A DNA stretch of 30,406 nucleotides from a virus, in the IMG/VR virus record IMGVR_UViG_3300047551_000493, positions 1-30,406 of that record; one strand, given 5' to 3'. The notes under the pieces were generated by a model that had not been told where the DNA came from, did not search any database, and worked only from the letters and a program-made list of their open reading frames with translations. The position numbers were made by a program, and so were the translations under genes. This document shows positions 1 through 7,608 of the stretch, in pieces (within the stretch, counting starts at the first letter, position 1; every line of letters starts with the position of its first letter).

Positions 1-399
1 TCATCAGCTATAAAAGATGCATTGCCATTTGATGAAATGAGCGGAGTAGATGAGGCAACTCAACAACAGGAAAGTTTAAGTCTTTTTGCTGACGATATGC
101 GAGCAGGTATAGAAGAAGTATCTAAAGATATTCAAACTAATCTAGGTTCAATGATTAATGAATACGATTCACAAGATGGAGATACAGATTACATATCATC
201 AGCTATAAAAGATGCATTGCCATTTGATGAAATGAGCGGAGTAGATGAGGCAACTCAACAACAGGAAAGTTTAAGTCTTTTTGCTGACGATATGCGTGGC
301 GGAATAGATGAGATTTCTAAAGATATTCAAACTAATCTAGGTTCAATGCTTGATGAATATGATCAAGAGGATGAAGAACAAGACGACACAGATTACATA
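1..399 (+). repeat. two tandem coding repeat units plus start of a third
   Basis: Unit 1 spans 1-195 and unit 2 spans 196-399; a third, diverged unit begins at 400. Bases 1-101 and 196-296 are identical over 101 bases, including synonymous positions. The ends of the units share a second identical stretch around TCTAAAGATATTCAAACTAA. The unit lengths (195 and 204 bases) preserve the reading frame. Confidence 0.95.
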
Positions 400-1011
400 T
401 CATCTGCTATAAAAGATGCATTACCGCTAGATAACTTAGGAGAAAAATTTGGTGATATATCACAAGACATAAATGAAAATCTTACATCTATGATAGATGA
501 TGCTGCATTTTCAGCAGGACCAGGTGATGCTAGCGTAGCTGGAATAGACTTTGCAGAAAACGGACCAGGTGATGCTAGCGTAGCTGGAATAGACTTTGCA
601 GCTCCTGAGCCAGTAAAACAAGCATTAGATAGTACTAATCCGTTTTTGAATTCAAAAGGAGAAGTTGATTTAAATTCTATAAATCTTCCTGGAATGAAAA
701 AATTTGGTGCTGATTTAAAATCACAAACTGCTGCTGTTGCTAAAAAGGATGAAAATCAAAGTGATGCAGAAACAGCTAGGTTACAACGTCAGGCAGAACA
801 AAAGAAAGACAATTCATCAACAGAATCTAAAACAGACAGTAGTAAAGCAACAGCAGCAACATCTAAAGATGCTACCTTAAATGATGTTGTCAAGCAGCTA
901 AGTTCATTAAATAAATCTATAAAAGACTTAATTGACCAAAATGGTAAACTATTGGGTGACCAAATTCGTGCAACTAAATCTAATAACAAAAATAACTTTG
1001 TAGGCGCATAA
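1..1011 (+). CDS. repeat-rich protein before the portal gene, 5' partial
   Basis: The frame is open from the first base of the window, so the true start lies upstream; the TTG at 22 is only an internal leucine codon. The visible 337 residues begin with two near-identical acidic units of 65 and 68 residues, each starting SSAIKDALPFDEMSG, and a third, diverged unit. A duplicated 15-residue segment (GPGDASVAGIDFAEN and its partial copy) follows, then a Lys/Ser/Thr-rich linker rich in charged residues. It ends in a short probable helix (LNDVVKQLSSLNKSIKDLI) and a basic end containing RATKS. There is no membrane segment or catalytic motif. It ends three bases before the portal gene; in T4-like phages this slot follows the tail tube gene 19, so a tail or neck role is possible but is inference from position only. 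I do not recognise the family. Confidence 0.8.
   Translation, partial: SSAIKDALPFDEMSGVDEATQQQESLSLFADDMRAGIEEVSKDIQTNLGSMINEYDSQDGDTDYISSAIKDALPFDEMSGVDEATQQQESLSLFADDMRGGIDEISKDIQTNLGSMLDEYDQEDEEQDDTDYISSAIKDALPLDNLGEKFGDISQDINENLTSMIDDAAFSAGPGDASVAGIDFAENGPGDASVAGIDFAAPEPVKQALDSTNPFLNSKGEVDLNSINLPGMKKFGADLKSQTAAVAKKDENQSDAETARLQRQAEQKKDNSSTESKTDSSKATAATSKDATLNDVVKQLSSLNKSIKDLIDQNGKLLGDQIRATKSNNKNNFVGA
517..600 (+). repeat. 39-base direct repeat, 45-base period
   Basis: Bases 517-555 and 562-600 are identical, both encoding GPGDASVAGIDFA. They are separated by six bases, giving an in-frame period of 45. This lies in the same gene as the larger tandem repeat upstream. Confidence 0.93.
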
Positions 1012-1014
1012 AAC

Positions 1015-2742
1015 ATGAGTTGGAAAAAATATTTTACTCCGGTAACTGTGGATAATAATCCAGGGACATTTAGTCCCTTAAGCTCTAATGCCGCCAAACC
1101 AGGTCCAGCACGAGCTAACTATAGTAGCTATCTTCCTGATGTATACACAGGAGCTCCTAATCGTATTGATAGGTATTTGCAGTATGATACAATGGATATG
1201 GATAGTGAAGTTAATGCTGCTTTAGATATCTTAGCAGAATTTTGCACACAACCTAGCGAAAATAACAGTACGCCATTTAGATTAACTTTTAAAACTCAGG
1301 CTACTTCTAGTGAGGTGAGAATATTAAGAGAATACTTACAACAATGGACGAAACTTAACAAGTTTGACACCAGAGTTTTTAGAATTATTCGTAATATTTT
1401 TAAGTATGGAGATGGATTCTTTGTAAGAGACCCTGAAACTAAACAATGGTTTCATATTGATCCGGGAAAAGTTACTAAAATTATTGTAAATGAAAGTGAA
1501 GGTAAAAAGCCCGAGCAGTATGTTATCAGGGACTTAAATCCTAATTTTATGGACTTAGTAGTTACAACAATTAATCCAAATACTACAAACACAAATAACA
1601 GAGGCACTGCATATGTTGCAGGTGGAGCGGCAGCTCGTGGACAAGCTAGTGCTTATCCTATAAGTCCAGGAACAAGATTTCAGAATAATCAGAATGAAGT
1701 TGCTATCGAAGCAAAACACATTGTTCATTTAAGTTTAAGTGAAGGCTTAGACAATAATTACCCTTTTGGAAATAGTTTATTAGAGCAAATTTTTAAAGTT
1801 TATAAGCAAAAAGAGTTGCTGGAAGATGCTATTATTATCTATCGTGTTCAACGTGCTCCAGAACGACGTGTATTTTACATAGATGTAGGTAATATGCCTA
1901 GTCACTTGGCTATGAGTTTTGTTGAAAGAGTAAAAAACGAAATCAATCAACGTCGTATTCCCAGTGTAACAGGGGGTGGACAAAATGTTATCGACAGTGC
2001 ATATAATCCTTTAAGCATTAATGAAGACTATTTTTTCCCGCAAACAGCGGAAGGTAGAGGAAGTAAGGTTGATACATTGCCAGGTGGTACAAATTTAGGT
2101 GAAATAGATGATTTAAAATATTTTACTAATAAATTATTTAGAGGATTACGTATTCCTAGTAGTTATTTGCCAACAGGAGCAGACGATAGTCAGGCTAGTT
2201 ATAATGATGGCCGTGTAGGAACTGCCTATATTCAAGAATTAAGATTTAATAAGTATTGCGAAAGATTACAAAATTTATTAGAAGAAATATTTGATCAAGA
2301 GTTTAAGTTATACTTGCACGATAAAGGATTAAACATAGATACAGGATTATTCGAGTTACAATTAAATCCACCTCTTAATTTTGCTGCATATAGACAAAGT
2401 GAAATGGACGGGCAAAGAATTAATACATTTAATACTGTTCAACAAATTCCTTTCATTAGTAAAAGATTTGCATTGAAAAGATTTTTAGGTTTAACAGATG
2501 AAGAAATGGCAGAGAATCAAAAACTATGGGCAGAAGAAAATGGAAAAGCAGAAGCAGTTGCTACAGATGCAACTGGAGAAATGCGTAGTGCAGGTATTAG
2601 TCAAGCTGGTATAGAAAGTGATCTAAATGATTTAGCAGATGAAAATGCCCCTCCAGAATTAGGAGCAGCACCAGGTCAACCTGCTGTTCCTGCTGGTGCT
2701 CCTGCTGTTCCTGCTGGTGCTCCTGCCGCCCCTACGGTATAA
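1015..2742 (+). CDS. gp20: portal vertex protein, T4 gp20-like
   Basis: 575 residues, a little longer than T4 gp20 (524). The portal is a dodecamer at one capsid vertex; it starts prohead assembly, passes DNA during packaging and joins the neck. Family-like segments include RYLQYDTMDMDSEVNAALDI near residue 60, the internal portion around KHIVHLSLSEGLDNNYPFG (about 238-256), VERVKNEINQRRIP (about 304-317) and PGGTNLGEIDDLKYFTNKLF (about 356-375), all typical of T4-type portals. The C-terminus adds an Ala/Pro-rich tail with a duplicated PAVPAGA. The ATG lies three bases after the previous stop and has only a weak upstream purine run, which suggests translational coupling. The following prohead genes match the T4 order, which supports the call. 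Confidence 0.95.
   Translation: MSWKKYFTPVTVDNNPGTFSPLSSNAAKPGPARANYSSYLPDVYTGAPNRIDRYLQYDTMDMDSEVNAALDILAEFCTQPSENNSTPFRLTFKTQATSSEVRILREYLQQWTKLNKFDTRVFRIIRNIFKYGDGFFVRDPETKQWFHIDPGKVTKIIVNESEGKKPEQYVIRDLNPNFMDLVVTTINPNTTNTNNRGTAYVAGGAAARGQASAYPISPGTRFQNNQNEVAIEAKHIVHLSLSEGLDNNYPFGNSLLEQIFKVYKQKELLEDAIIIYRVQRAPERRVFYIDVGNMPSHLAMSFVERVKNEINQRRIPSVTGGGQNVIDSAYNPLSINEDYFFPQTAEGRGSKVDTLPGGTNLGEIDDLKYFTNKLFRGLRIPSSYLPTGADDSQASYNDGRVGTAYIQELRFNKYCERLQNLLEEIFDQEFKLYLHDKGLNIDTGLFELQLNPPLNFAAYRQSEMDGQRINTFNTVQQIPFISKRFALKRFLGLTDEEMAENQKLWAEENGKAEAVATDATGEMRSAGISQAGIESDLNDLADENAPPELGAAPGQPAVPAGAPAVPAGAPAAPTV
2680..2721 (+). repeat. two perfect 21-base tandem units in the portal C-terminus
   Basis: CCTGCTGTTCCTGCTGGTGC plus T occurs twice in a row, encoding PAVPAGA twice just before the stop codon. 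It extends an Ala/Pro-rich, probably disordered tail. Confidence 0.95.
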
Positions 2743-2745
2743 ATA
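2738..2745 (+). promoter_or_regulatory. T4-type late promoter candidate, TATAAATA
   Basis: An exact match to the T4 late consensus TATAAATA. It overlaps the portal stop codon (TAA at 2740-2742) and ends only six bases before the next ATG at 2751. Transcription would start roughly at that ATG, so the site may chiefly serve the gene at 3011. Confidence 0.5.
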
Positions 2746-2750
2746 TTTTT

Positions 2751-2990
2751 ATGATATTACGTGAATTATTTTACAGAGATCAATCTCAACCATTAGGATT
2801 CGGTGACTTATCCTATAATCCTAGTCGTGATAGTGATGTTATGAAACGTAGTGATACTCGTAAGACTAGACTTACATTAAAGCAAATAAACGAACTACGT
2901 AAAGCTAGTGAACAACATATTCTAGAACAAGAAAAAGATTTAGAATTTATAGAATCAATGTATAAACCACCTCCAGCACCTGCGGCATAA
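2751..2990 (+). CDS. small basic protein between portal and prohead core genes, unknown
   Basis: 79 residues with a basic middle (RDSDVMKRSDTRKTRLTLKQ), then a predicted amphipathic helix (LKQINELRKASEQHILEQEK) and a Pro/Ala tail (KPPPAPAA). I do not recognise the family. T4 has the small prohead core gene 67 in this slot, but the acidic character of gp67 is found instead in the gene at 3669, so a role in prohead assembly is only an inference from position. No Shine-Dalgarno sequence is visible ahead of the ATG, and the late promoter candidate nearly abuts it. The only later in-frame ATG (residue 31) would remove much of the protein. The frame is free of stops and ends 20 bases before the next gene. 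Confidence 0.75.
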   Translation: MILRELFYRDQSQPLGFGDLSYNPSRDSDVMKRSDTRKTRLTLKQINELRKASEQHILEQEKDLEFIESMYKPPPAPAA

Positions 2991-3010
2991 TTATTCAAAA
3001 AGGATGACAT

Positions 3011-3589
3011 ATGCGTAGTTTTGTGCTAGGTAATGGCAAAAGCCGTCTTAACTTTGACTTTAATCATTTAAAGAGATTTGGAAAAATATACGGGTGTAAT
3101 GCTCTTTATAGAGAATTTGAACCCGATTTTTTAATTGCTGTAGATCCTAAAATGATATTTGAAATAGAATCAAAAGGTTGGCAAAAAACGCACGAAGTAT
3201 GGACCAACCCTAATACCAAATACAAAAAATTTATCGGATTTAATTATTTTAATCCTAGCTTAGGTTGGAGTAGCGGTCCAACTGCTTTAAATTTTGCAGC
3301 AGGTCATGGTCCAAAAGAAATTTATATATTTGGATTCGATTACATTGGTATGCCAGATGGACTTGTTAATAATGTATATGCAGATACAGAAAATTATAAA
3401 AAATCACACGAGTCTGCAACATACTATGGAAACTGGCGAAGACAAACAGAACAAACAATTAGGAATCATTCAGGAATTAAATTTTTTAGAGTAGTAGATA
3501 AAAATAATTTCTTTGACCCAGGGTTCGAATTAAAAAACTTTAAACATCTTTATATAGATGACTTTAATCAATTAGTAAAAACCTGGTAA
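3011..3589 (+). CDS. putative sialyltransferase (GT42)/DUF115-like transferase
   Basis: 192 residues. The N-terminal FVLGNGKSR followed by a short helix and GKIYGCNALYREFEPDFLIA resembles the nucleotide-sugar-binding start of CstII-type sialyltransferases and DUF115/MAF-like proteins (GNGPS..., then a CN motif). The later SSGPTALNFAAGHGPKEIYI followed by FGFDYI matches the family pattern of a serine-rich turn, a helix, then KEIYLxGxDF. A late histidine (KSHESATYYGN, about residue 136) could correspond to the general base, but this is inference. The family transfers sugar, often sialic or related nonulosonic acid, from a CMP-sugar. AAAAGGA ends eight bases before the ATG. T4 has no such gene between 20 and 21. 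A virion glycan modification or an unrelated small-molecule role are both possible. Confidence 0.6.
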   Translation: MRSFVLGNGKSRLNFDFNHLKRFGKIYGCNALYREFEPDFLIAVDPKMIFEIESKGWQKTHEVWTNPNTKYKKFIGFNYFNPSLGWSSGPTALNFAAGHGPKEIYIFGFDYIGMPDGLVNNVYADTENYKKSHESATYYGNWRRQTEQTIRNHSGIKFFRVVDKNNFFDPGFELKNFKHLYIDDFNQLVKTW

Positions 3590-3624
3590 AAATATACCAT
3601 TTAACACGGTTTATTGTAATCTTT

Positions 3625-3632
3625 TGTAAATA
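3625..3632 (+). promoter_or_regulatory. late promoter candidate, TGTAAATA
   Basis: Seven of eight bases match TATAAATA. It lies in the 79-base gap before the prohead core gene, 37 bases ahead of its ATG. The rest of this gap is AT-rich and shows only a 5-bp hairpin at its start and the ribosome binding site AGGAG at 3656-3660. Confidence 0.4.
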
Positions 3633-3668
3633 TATTTGACAGCCTTGCAACCTATAGGAGAAAAAAAC

Positions 3669-4610
3669 ATGACTGATCGAAACAAATTCGAGCAGATGCT
3701 CGAACATCTTATTAATGACGAAAGTGACAAAGCCAAAGAGCTTTTCCATCAAATCGTAGTAGCTAAATCTCGTGAAATCTATGAAACAATTCTTGCTGAA
3801 GACTTCAATGAAGCTAAGGATGAAGAAGATGATGAGCAACAAGACGAGTCTAAAGATGAAGACGAAGACAAAGTTGACGAAGCTAAAGACGACGAAGAAG
3901 ACGATGAGGAAATGGACGAGAGTTTTGGCTTTGCAGAAGGCGAAGATGAAGAAGCTGGCGACGATGTAGGTGGTGATGCTGGCGACGATATGATCGACGA
4001 CCTTGAAGACGGCGGCGACGAAGAAGGTATGGATGATATGGGTGGCGAAGGCGACCTAGAAGACCGCGTTGTTGACCTAGAAGATGCACTTGATGAATTA
4101 AAAGCTGAATTTGAAGCCTTAATGTCCGGCGAAGAAGGTATGGATGATATGGGTGGAGATGATGAAATGGACATGGGCGGTGACGACATGGACATGGAAA
4201 TGGGCTCAGAAGAAGATGAACTTAGTTTCGAAACAGACAACTTTATGCGTGAATACGTAGAAAAAGTAGGCGGTAAGGATTACACATCTTATGGCAAAAT
4301 GGGTGACAACGGAGCTAATACAAAAAGTATTGTAGCTGGTAAGAATGATATGGGTGGTACTGTAGCTAACCTAAAAGGTGGCACAGAAAGTGGTCCTGTA
4401 GAAGCTAACAAAGGTCATTTAAAAGGCAGTAGCGTTTTTAAAGGAAATCCTAAAGAGGATAACATGGGCAATATTAATGTCCCAGGTGGTAATGCTGGTA
4501 AGACAGCATTCAAACATAAAGAGCCAACATATCCAAATGGCTTAGGAAAAGAGCAGGCTGACAAAAGTGCCGGTAGTTTAATGAACGGTGCTCCTAAGCG
4601 TGCCAAATAA
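3669..4610 (+). CDS. acidic prohead core protein, gp67/gp68-like
   Basis: 313 residues from the ATG at 3669, chosen because AGGAG ends eight bases upstream; an in-frame TTG at 3636 lacks such a site. Residues 1-45 form a probable helix (KFEQMLEHLINDESDKAKEL, then FHQIVVAKSREIYETILAED), the pattern of T4 gp67 where a short helix precedes an acidic tail. A very Asp/Glu-rich stretch runs to about residue 190, with repeated EEGMDDMGG units and a short coiled coil (VVDLEDALDELKAEFEAL). The last 120 residues are Gly/Asn/Lys-rich. Core proteins of this kind fill the prohead with gp22 and are degraded by gp21. T4 gp67 is only 80 residues, so this version is greatly enlarged. Gene order supports the call. 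Confidence 0.8.
   Translation: MTDRNKFEQMLEHLINDESDKAKELFHQIVVAKSREIYETILAEDFNEAKDEEDDEQQDESKDEDEDKVDEAKDDEEDDEEMDESFGFAEGEDEEAGDDVGGDAGDDMIDDLEDGGDEEGMDDMGGEGDLEDRVVDLEDALDELKAEFEALMSGEEGMDDMGGDDEMDMGGDDMDMEMGSEEDELSFETDNFMREYVEKVGGKDYTSYGKMGDNGANTKSIVAGKNDMGGTVANLKGGTESGPVEANKGHLKGSSVFKGNPKEDNMGNINVPGGNAGKTAFKHKEPTYPNGLGKEQADKSAGSLMNGAPKRAK
4020..4156 (+). repeat. 26-base direct repeat in the acidic core gene
   Basis: Bases 4020-4045 and 4131-4156 are identical (starting GAAGAAGGTATGGATGATAT) and encode EEGMDDMGG. Further partial copies (DDMGG, DMDM) follow, in keeping with repeat expansion of the acidic region. Confidence 0.88.
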
Positions 4611-4620
4611 GGTAGAATAG

Positions 4621-5250
4621 ATGAACTATCTTCGTGAAAACCTGAGTTTCGACCAAGCAAAAATGGTCGTTGAATCCGATGGTACTGAGAATGGAAAGTC
4701 CTTGTATATGACAGGGATTTTCATTCAAGGTGACAAAAGGAATCAGAATCAGCGTGTTTATCCTGCGAAAGAAATCGCCAGGGCTGTCAAAACCCTGAAC
4801 GATCAAATTGAAGGTGGATATTCAGTTCTTGGCGAAGTAGATCATCCTGATGACCTAAGAATTAACCTTGACCGTGTGTGCCATATGGTTACAAAAATGT
4901 GGATGGATGGCGCAGACGGTTATGGAAAATTAAAAATCCTGCCAACACCGATGGGTAACTTAGTGAAAACTATGTTAGAAAGCAGTGTGAAGCTAGGAGT
5001 AAGTAGTCGCGGATCCGGAAACGTTCGAGAGGACGGTTCCGGAGAAGTTTCCGATTTCGAGATTATCACAATAGATGTGGTAGCTCAACCAAGTGCTCCT
5101 GGAGCGTACCCTACACCGATATACGAACATCTTATGAATACTCGTAATGGTTATCGTAGCTTGCGTATAGCGCAAGAGGTCAAAGACGATCCGAAGGCAC
5201 AAAAATATCTCAAAGAGAGCCTATTAGAAATAATAGGCAAGCTCCGATAA
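4621..5250 (+). CDS. gp21: prohead core protease, gp21-like
   Basis: 209 residues, almost the T4 length (212). This serine protease of the herpesvirus-assemblin-like prohead protease group matures the capsid by cutting scaffold and capsid proteins after (Leu/Ile)-x-Glu. The family blocks are in order: NQRVYP (residues 44-48), GEVDHPDD (71-78) with probable catalytic His75, GVSSRGSG (126-133) with probable catalytic Ser128 or Ser129, and IDVVAQPSAPGA near residue 155. It begins ten bases after the core gene stop and ends 15 bases before the scaffold gene, as in T4. Only a weak purine-rich site (GGTAGAATAG) precedes the ATG, so coupling to the upstream gene is likely. Confidence 0.95.
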   Translation: MNYLRENLSFDQAKMVVESDGTENGKSLYMTGIFIQGDKRNQNQRVYPAKEIARAVKTLNDQIEGGYSVLGEVDHPDDLRINLDRVCHMVTKMWMDGADGYGKLKILPTPMGNLVKTMLESSVKLGVSSRGSGNVREDGSGEVSDFEIITIDVVAQPSAPGAYPTPIYEHLMNTRNGYRSLRIAQEVKDDPKAQKYLKESLLEIIGKLR

Positions 5251-5265
5251 AAATAGGAGAATCAC

Positions 5266-6354
5266 ATGTTGGATGCACTAAAACAACTATTTGAGAATAA
5301 TGTGATTTCTGAAGAGGTAAAAGCTGACATTGAGAAAGCTTGGGAATCTCGTATTACAGAGGCCCGTTCACAGCTGACTCAAGAACTACGTGAAGAATTT
5401 GCACAACGCTACGAGCATGACAAACAAGTTATGGTTGAAGCAATTGATCGTATGCTTGGCGACCAGCTAAGAGATGAGATCAAGCAGTTTGTAGAAGATC
5501 GTGGTCAACTTGCTGAAGCTAAGGCAAGAGTTGTTGTTGAAGGCAGAAAAACTGCTCAACTAATGAAGGAATTCGTTACAAGACAACTTGCTGCTGAAGT
5601 TAAAGAGTTGCACGAAGATCAAGTACAAATGGCTAGTAAATTCAAAACTTTAGAAAAGTTTGTAGTAGAAGCTCTTGCACAAGAAATAGCAGAATTTCAT
5701 TTAGACAAGCAGGACTTAGCAAAAACTAAGGTAAAACTTGTTCGTGAAGGTCGTGAAGCATTAAGCAAAATGAAAGAACAGTTTGTAAAACGTGCAGCAC
5801 AATTAGTCGAATCTACGGTTGAAAAAACCCTTACAAAGGAAATTGGTCAACTCAAAGAAGACATTGAAAGTGCTCGTCGTAATGACTTCGGTCGTAAGTT
5901 GTTCGAAGCTTTCGCTAGCGAATATCAGAACAGTTATCTTAACGAAAAATCAGAAACAAGTAAATTGCTCAAGGTCATAGACACGAAAGAATTAGAACTT
6001 GCCGCTGCTAAAAACGCTGTAGCAGAAGCACGTTTAGTCATGGAAAGCAAAGACAAAGAAGTAAAAATTCTTAAGGAAAGTCAAGAACGTCAAGTTATAA
6101 TGAATGAATTAATAGCTCCCCTTGCTCCACAGCAAAAAGCTATTATGAAGGAATTACTTGAAAGCGTACAAACAACAAAACTTAAAACAAGTTTTGAAAA
6201 GTACTTACCAAGCGTAATAGCTGGGGATACTCCAAAGAAAAAACAGGCACTAGTTGAGGCAAAAGAAGTAACAGGCAATAAAGAAACCAACAGCGTAAGT
6301 AGCAGCAAAGAAGATGCAAATATCGTAGATATTCGTCGTCTAGCTGGAATTTAA
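5266..6354 (+). CDS. gp22: prohead scaffold protein, gp22-like
   Basis: 362 residues against 269 in T4. The sequence is almost entirely charged helix and coiled coil rich in Glu, Lys, Gln and Ala, as expected of the main scaffold of the prohead core. Sites fitting the gp21 cleavage rule include RITE/ARS (after residue 32) and QLAE/AKA (after residue 84), consistent with the core being digested during maturation. The start is set by AGGAG at 5255-5259. The segment AIMKELLESVQTTKLKTSFE near residue 290 and the end (VDIRRLAGI) recall other T4-like gp22 C-termini. It sits between the protease and capsid genes in the canonical order. Confidence 0.9.
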   Translation: MLDALKQLFENNVISEEVKADIEKAWESRITEARSQLTQELREEFAQRYEHDKQVMVEAIDRMLGDQLRDEIKQFVEDRGQLAEAKARVVVEGRKTAQLMKEFVTRQLAAEVKELHEDQVQMASKFKTLEKFVVEALAQEIAEFHLDKQDLAKTKVKLVREGREALSKMKEQFVKRAAQLVESTVEKTLTKEIGQLKEDIESARRNDFGRKLFEAFASEYQNSYLNEKSETSKLLKVIDTKELELAAAKNAVAEARLVMESKDKEVKILKESQERQVIMNELIAPLAPQQKAIMKELLESVQTTKLKTSFEKYLPSVIAGDTPKKKQALVEAKEVTGNKETNSVSSSKEDANIVDIRRLAGI

Positions 6355-6380
6355 GTTTAAGACAATTAGGAGATAATATA

Positions 6381-7550
6381 ATGTCAGAACTACTAACAGG
6401 CCGTTGGGCAGAGACTAAACAGGCTCTTTTAGAAGGCCTACAAGGCACAAAAAAGACAGTAATGGCAACTACTCTCGAGAATACTCGCAAGTATCTCGCA
6501 GAAAGTGCTAGTGCTGGTGCCACTTCTGCCGGCAACGTTGCAACATTAAATCGCGTGATTCTTCCAGTAATCCGTCGCGTTATGCCAACCGTTATTGCTA
6601 ACGAGTTAGTTGGCGTACAACCAATGACTGGACCAGTTGGTCAAATCCATACACTACGTGTTCGTTATGCTGATAATTTTAACAGCACTAGTGGTACAGA
6701 TGTAACAGCTGGTGAAGAGGCACTAAGCCCATTTAAGATTGCTGAAGGCTACTCCGGCGCTGTTAACGATAAGGCTGCTGTAACTGCTGCTTTAGAAGGT
6801 GAAGCTGGTCGTAGAATGAGCATTCAGATCTTAAAGCAAACAGTTGAAGCGAAAACTCGTAAGTTAAGCGCTCGCTGGACATTTGAGGCTGCTCAAGATA
6901 TGCAGGCACAACACGGTATTGATGTTGAAGCTGAAATCATGGCTGCTCTAGCACAGGAAATTACAGCTGAGATTGATCGTGAAATTCTAGCAAGTCTTAA
7001 AACACTAGCTGGTTCACAAAACCAAATCGCATTTGATCAAGCTGCTGTAAGTGGTACAGCTACATTCGTTGGTGATGAACACGCTGCTTTAGCAGTTGCA
7101 GTTAACCGCGTAAGTAACACAATCGCTCAGCGCACACGTCGTGGTGCAGGTAACTGGGCTGTTGTAAGTCCTGCTGTATTAACTATGTTACAAAGTGCAA
7201 CAACAAGTGCATTTGCACGTACGACAGAAGGCACATTTGAAGCTCCAACAAACACTAAGTTTGCTGGAACACTAAACGGTGCAATGAAGATTTATGTTGA
7301 CACATATGCTGCCAATGACACAGTTCTTATTGGTTACAAAGGTTCAACAGAAAGTGATGCACCAGCATTCTACTGCCCATACATTCCATTGATGAGTAGT
7401 GGTGTTGTTCTAGATCCAAGCACATTTGAGCCAGTAGTTAGCTTCATGACACGTTATGGTTATGTAGAACTAACAAATACTGCAAGCTCTCTAGGTAATG
7501 CTGCTGATTATCTTGGAACAGTAACAGTAAGTAATCCAACATTCTTCTAA
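6381..7550 (+). CDS. gp23: major capsid protein, gp23-like
   Basis: 389 residues with a gp23 profile. The N-terminal propeptide ends at YLAE/SASA (after Glu41), an exact gp21-type site; LLE/G after residue 18 also fits. Then come the family block VILPVIRRVMPTVIANELVG, the segment ARWTFEAAQDMQAQHGIDVE, and the C-terminal block SFMTRYGYVELTNTASSLGN. The shell has the HK97 fold. Cleavage at Glu41 would leave 348 residues. It is shorter than T4 gp23 (521) and the roughly 460-470 residues I associate with marine cyanophages, so the surface insertion domain may be reduced. GGAG lies 10 bases before the ATG. A strong terminator follows. Confidence 0.95.
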   Translation: MSELLTGRWAETKQALLEGLQGTKKTVMATTLENTRKYLAESASAGATSAGNVATLNRVILPVIRRVMPTVIANELVGVQPMTGPVGQIHTLRVRYADNFNSTSGTDVTAGEEALSPFKIAEGYSGAVNDKAAVTAALEGEAGRRMSIQILKQTVEAKTRKLSARWTFEAAQDMQAQHGIDVEAEIMAALAQEITAEIDREILASLKTLAGSQNQIAFDQAAVSGTATFVGDEHAALAVAVNRVSNTIAQRTRRGAGNWAVVSPAVLTMLQSATTSAFARTTEGTFEAPTNTKFAGTLNGAMKIYVDTYAANDTVLIGYKGSTESDAPAFYCPYIPLMSSGVVLDPSTFEPVVSFMTRYGYVELTNTASSLGNAADYLGTVTVSNPTFF

Positions 7551-7577
7551 TCAACAAAGAAGATTAGTTCGATTGAT

Positions 7578-7606
7578 AAAGGGCGCTCAGGCGCCCTTTG
7601 TTATTT
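7578..7606 (+). terminator. rho-independent terminator after the capsid gene
   Basis: AAAGGGCGC at 7578-7586 pairs perfectly with GCGCCCTTT at 7591-7599 around a TCAG loop and is followed by GTTATTTTT. The GC-rich stem stands out in this AT-rich sequence. It lies 27 bases after the capsid gene stop. Confidence 0.92.
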
Positions 7607-7608
7607 TT

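Noticed and set aside
22-24. TTG as the start of the first gene
   Set aside because: The frame is open to base 1 and the residues before the TTG match the start of the second repeat unit, so it is internal and the gene begins outside the window.
1-600. CRISPR-like array from direct repeats
   Set aside because: Repeats are long, in frame and directly tandem without unique spacers; they are protein repeats.
3584-3599. TGGTA...TACCA hairpin over the end of the transferase gene as a terminator
   Set aside because: Only five base pairs, not GC-rich, and no T run follows; likely chance.
3636-3641. TTGACA as a host -35 box, or TTG at 3636 as start codon
   Set aside because: No -10 box at a suitable distance, and the ATG at 3669 has AGGAG in front of it while the TTG has none.
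3779-4240. Serine-rich open frame of 153 codons on the - strand
   Set aside because: It is the antisense reading of the Asp/Glu-rich GAx repeats of the prohead core gene, a composition effect; no ribosome binding site and no other - strand genes here.
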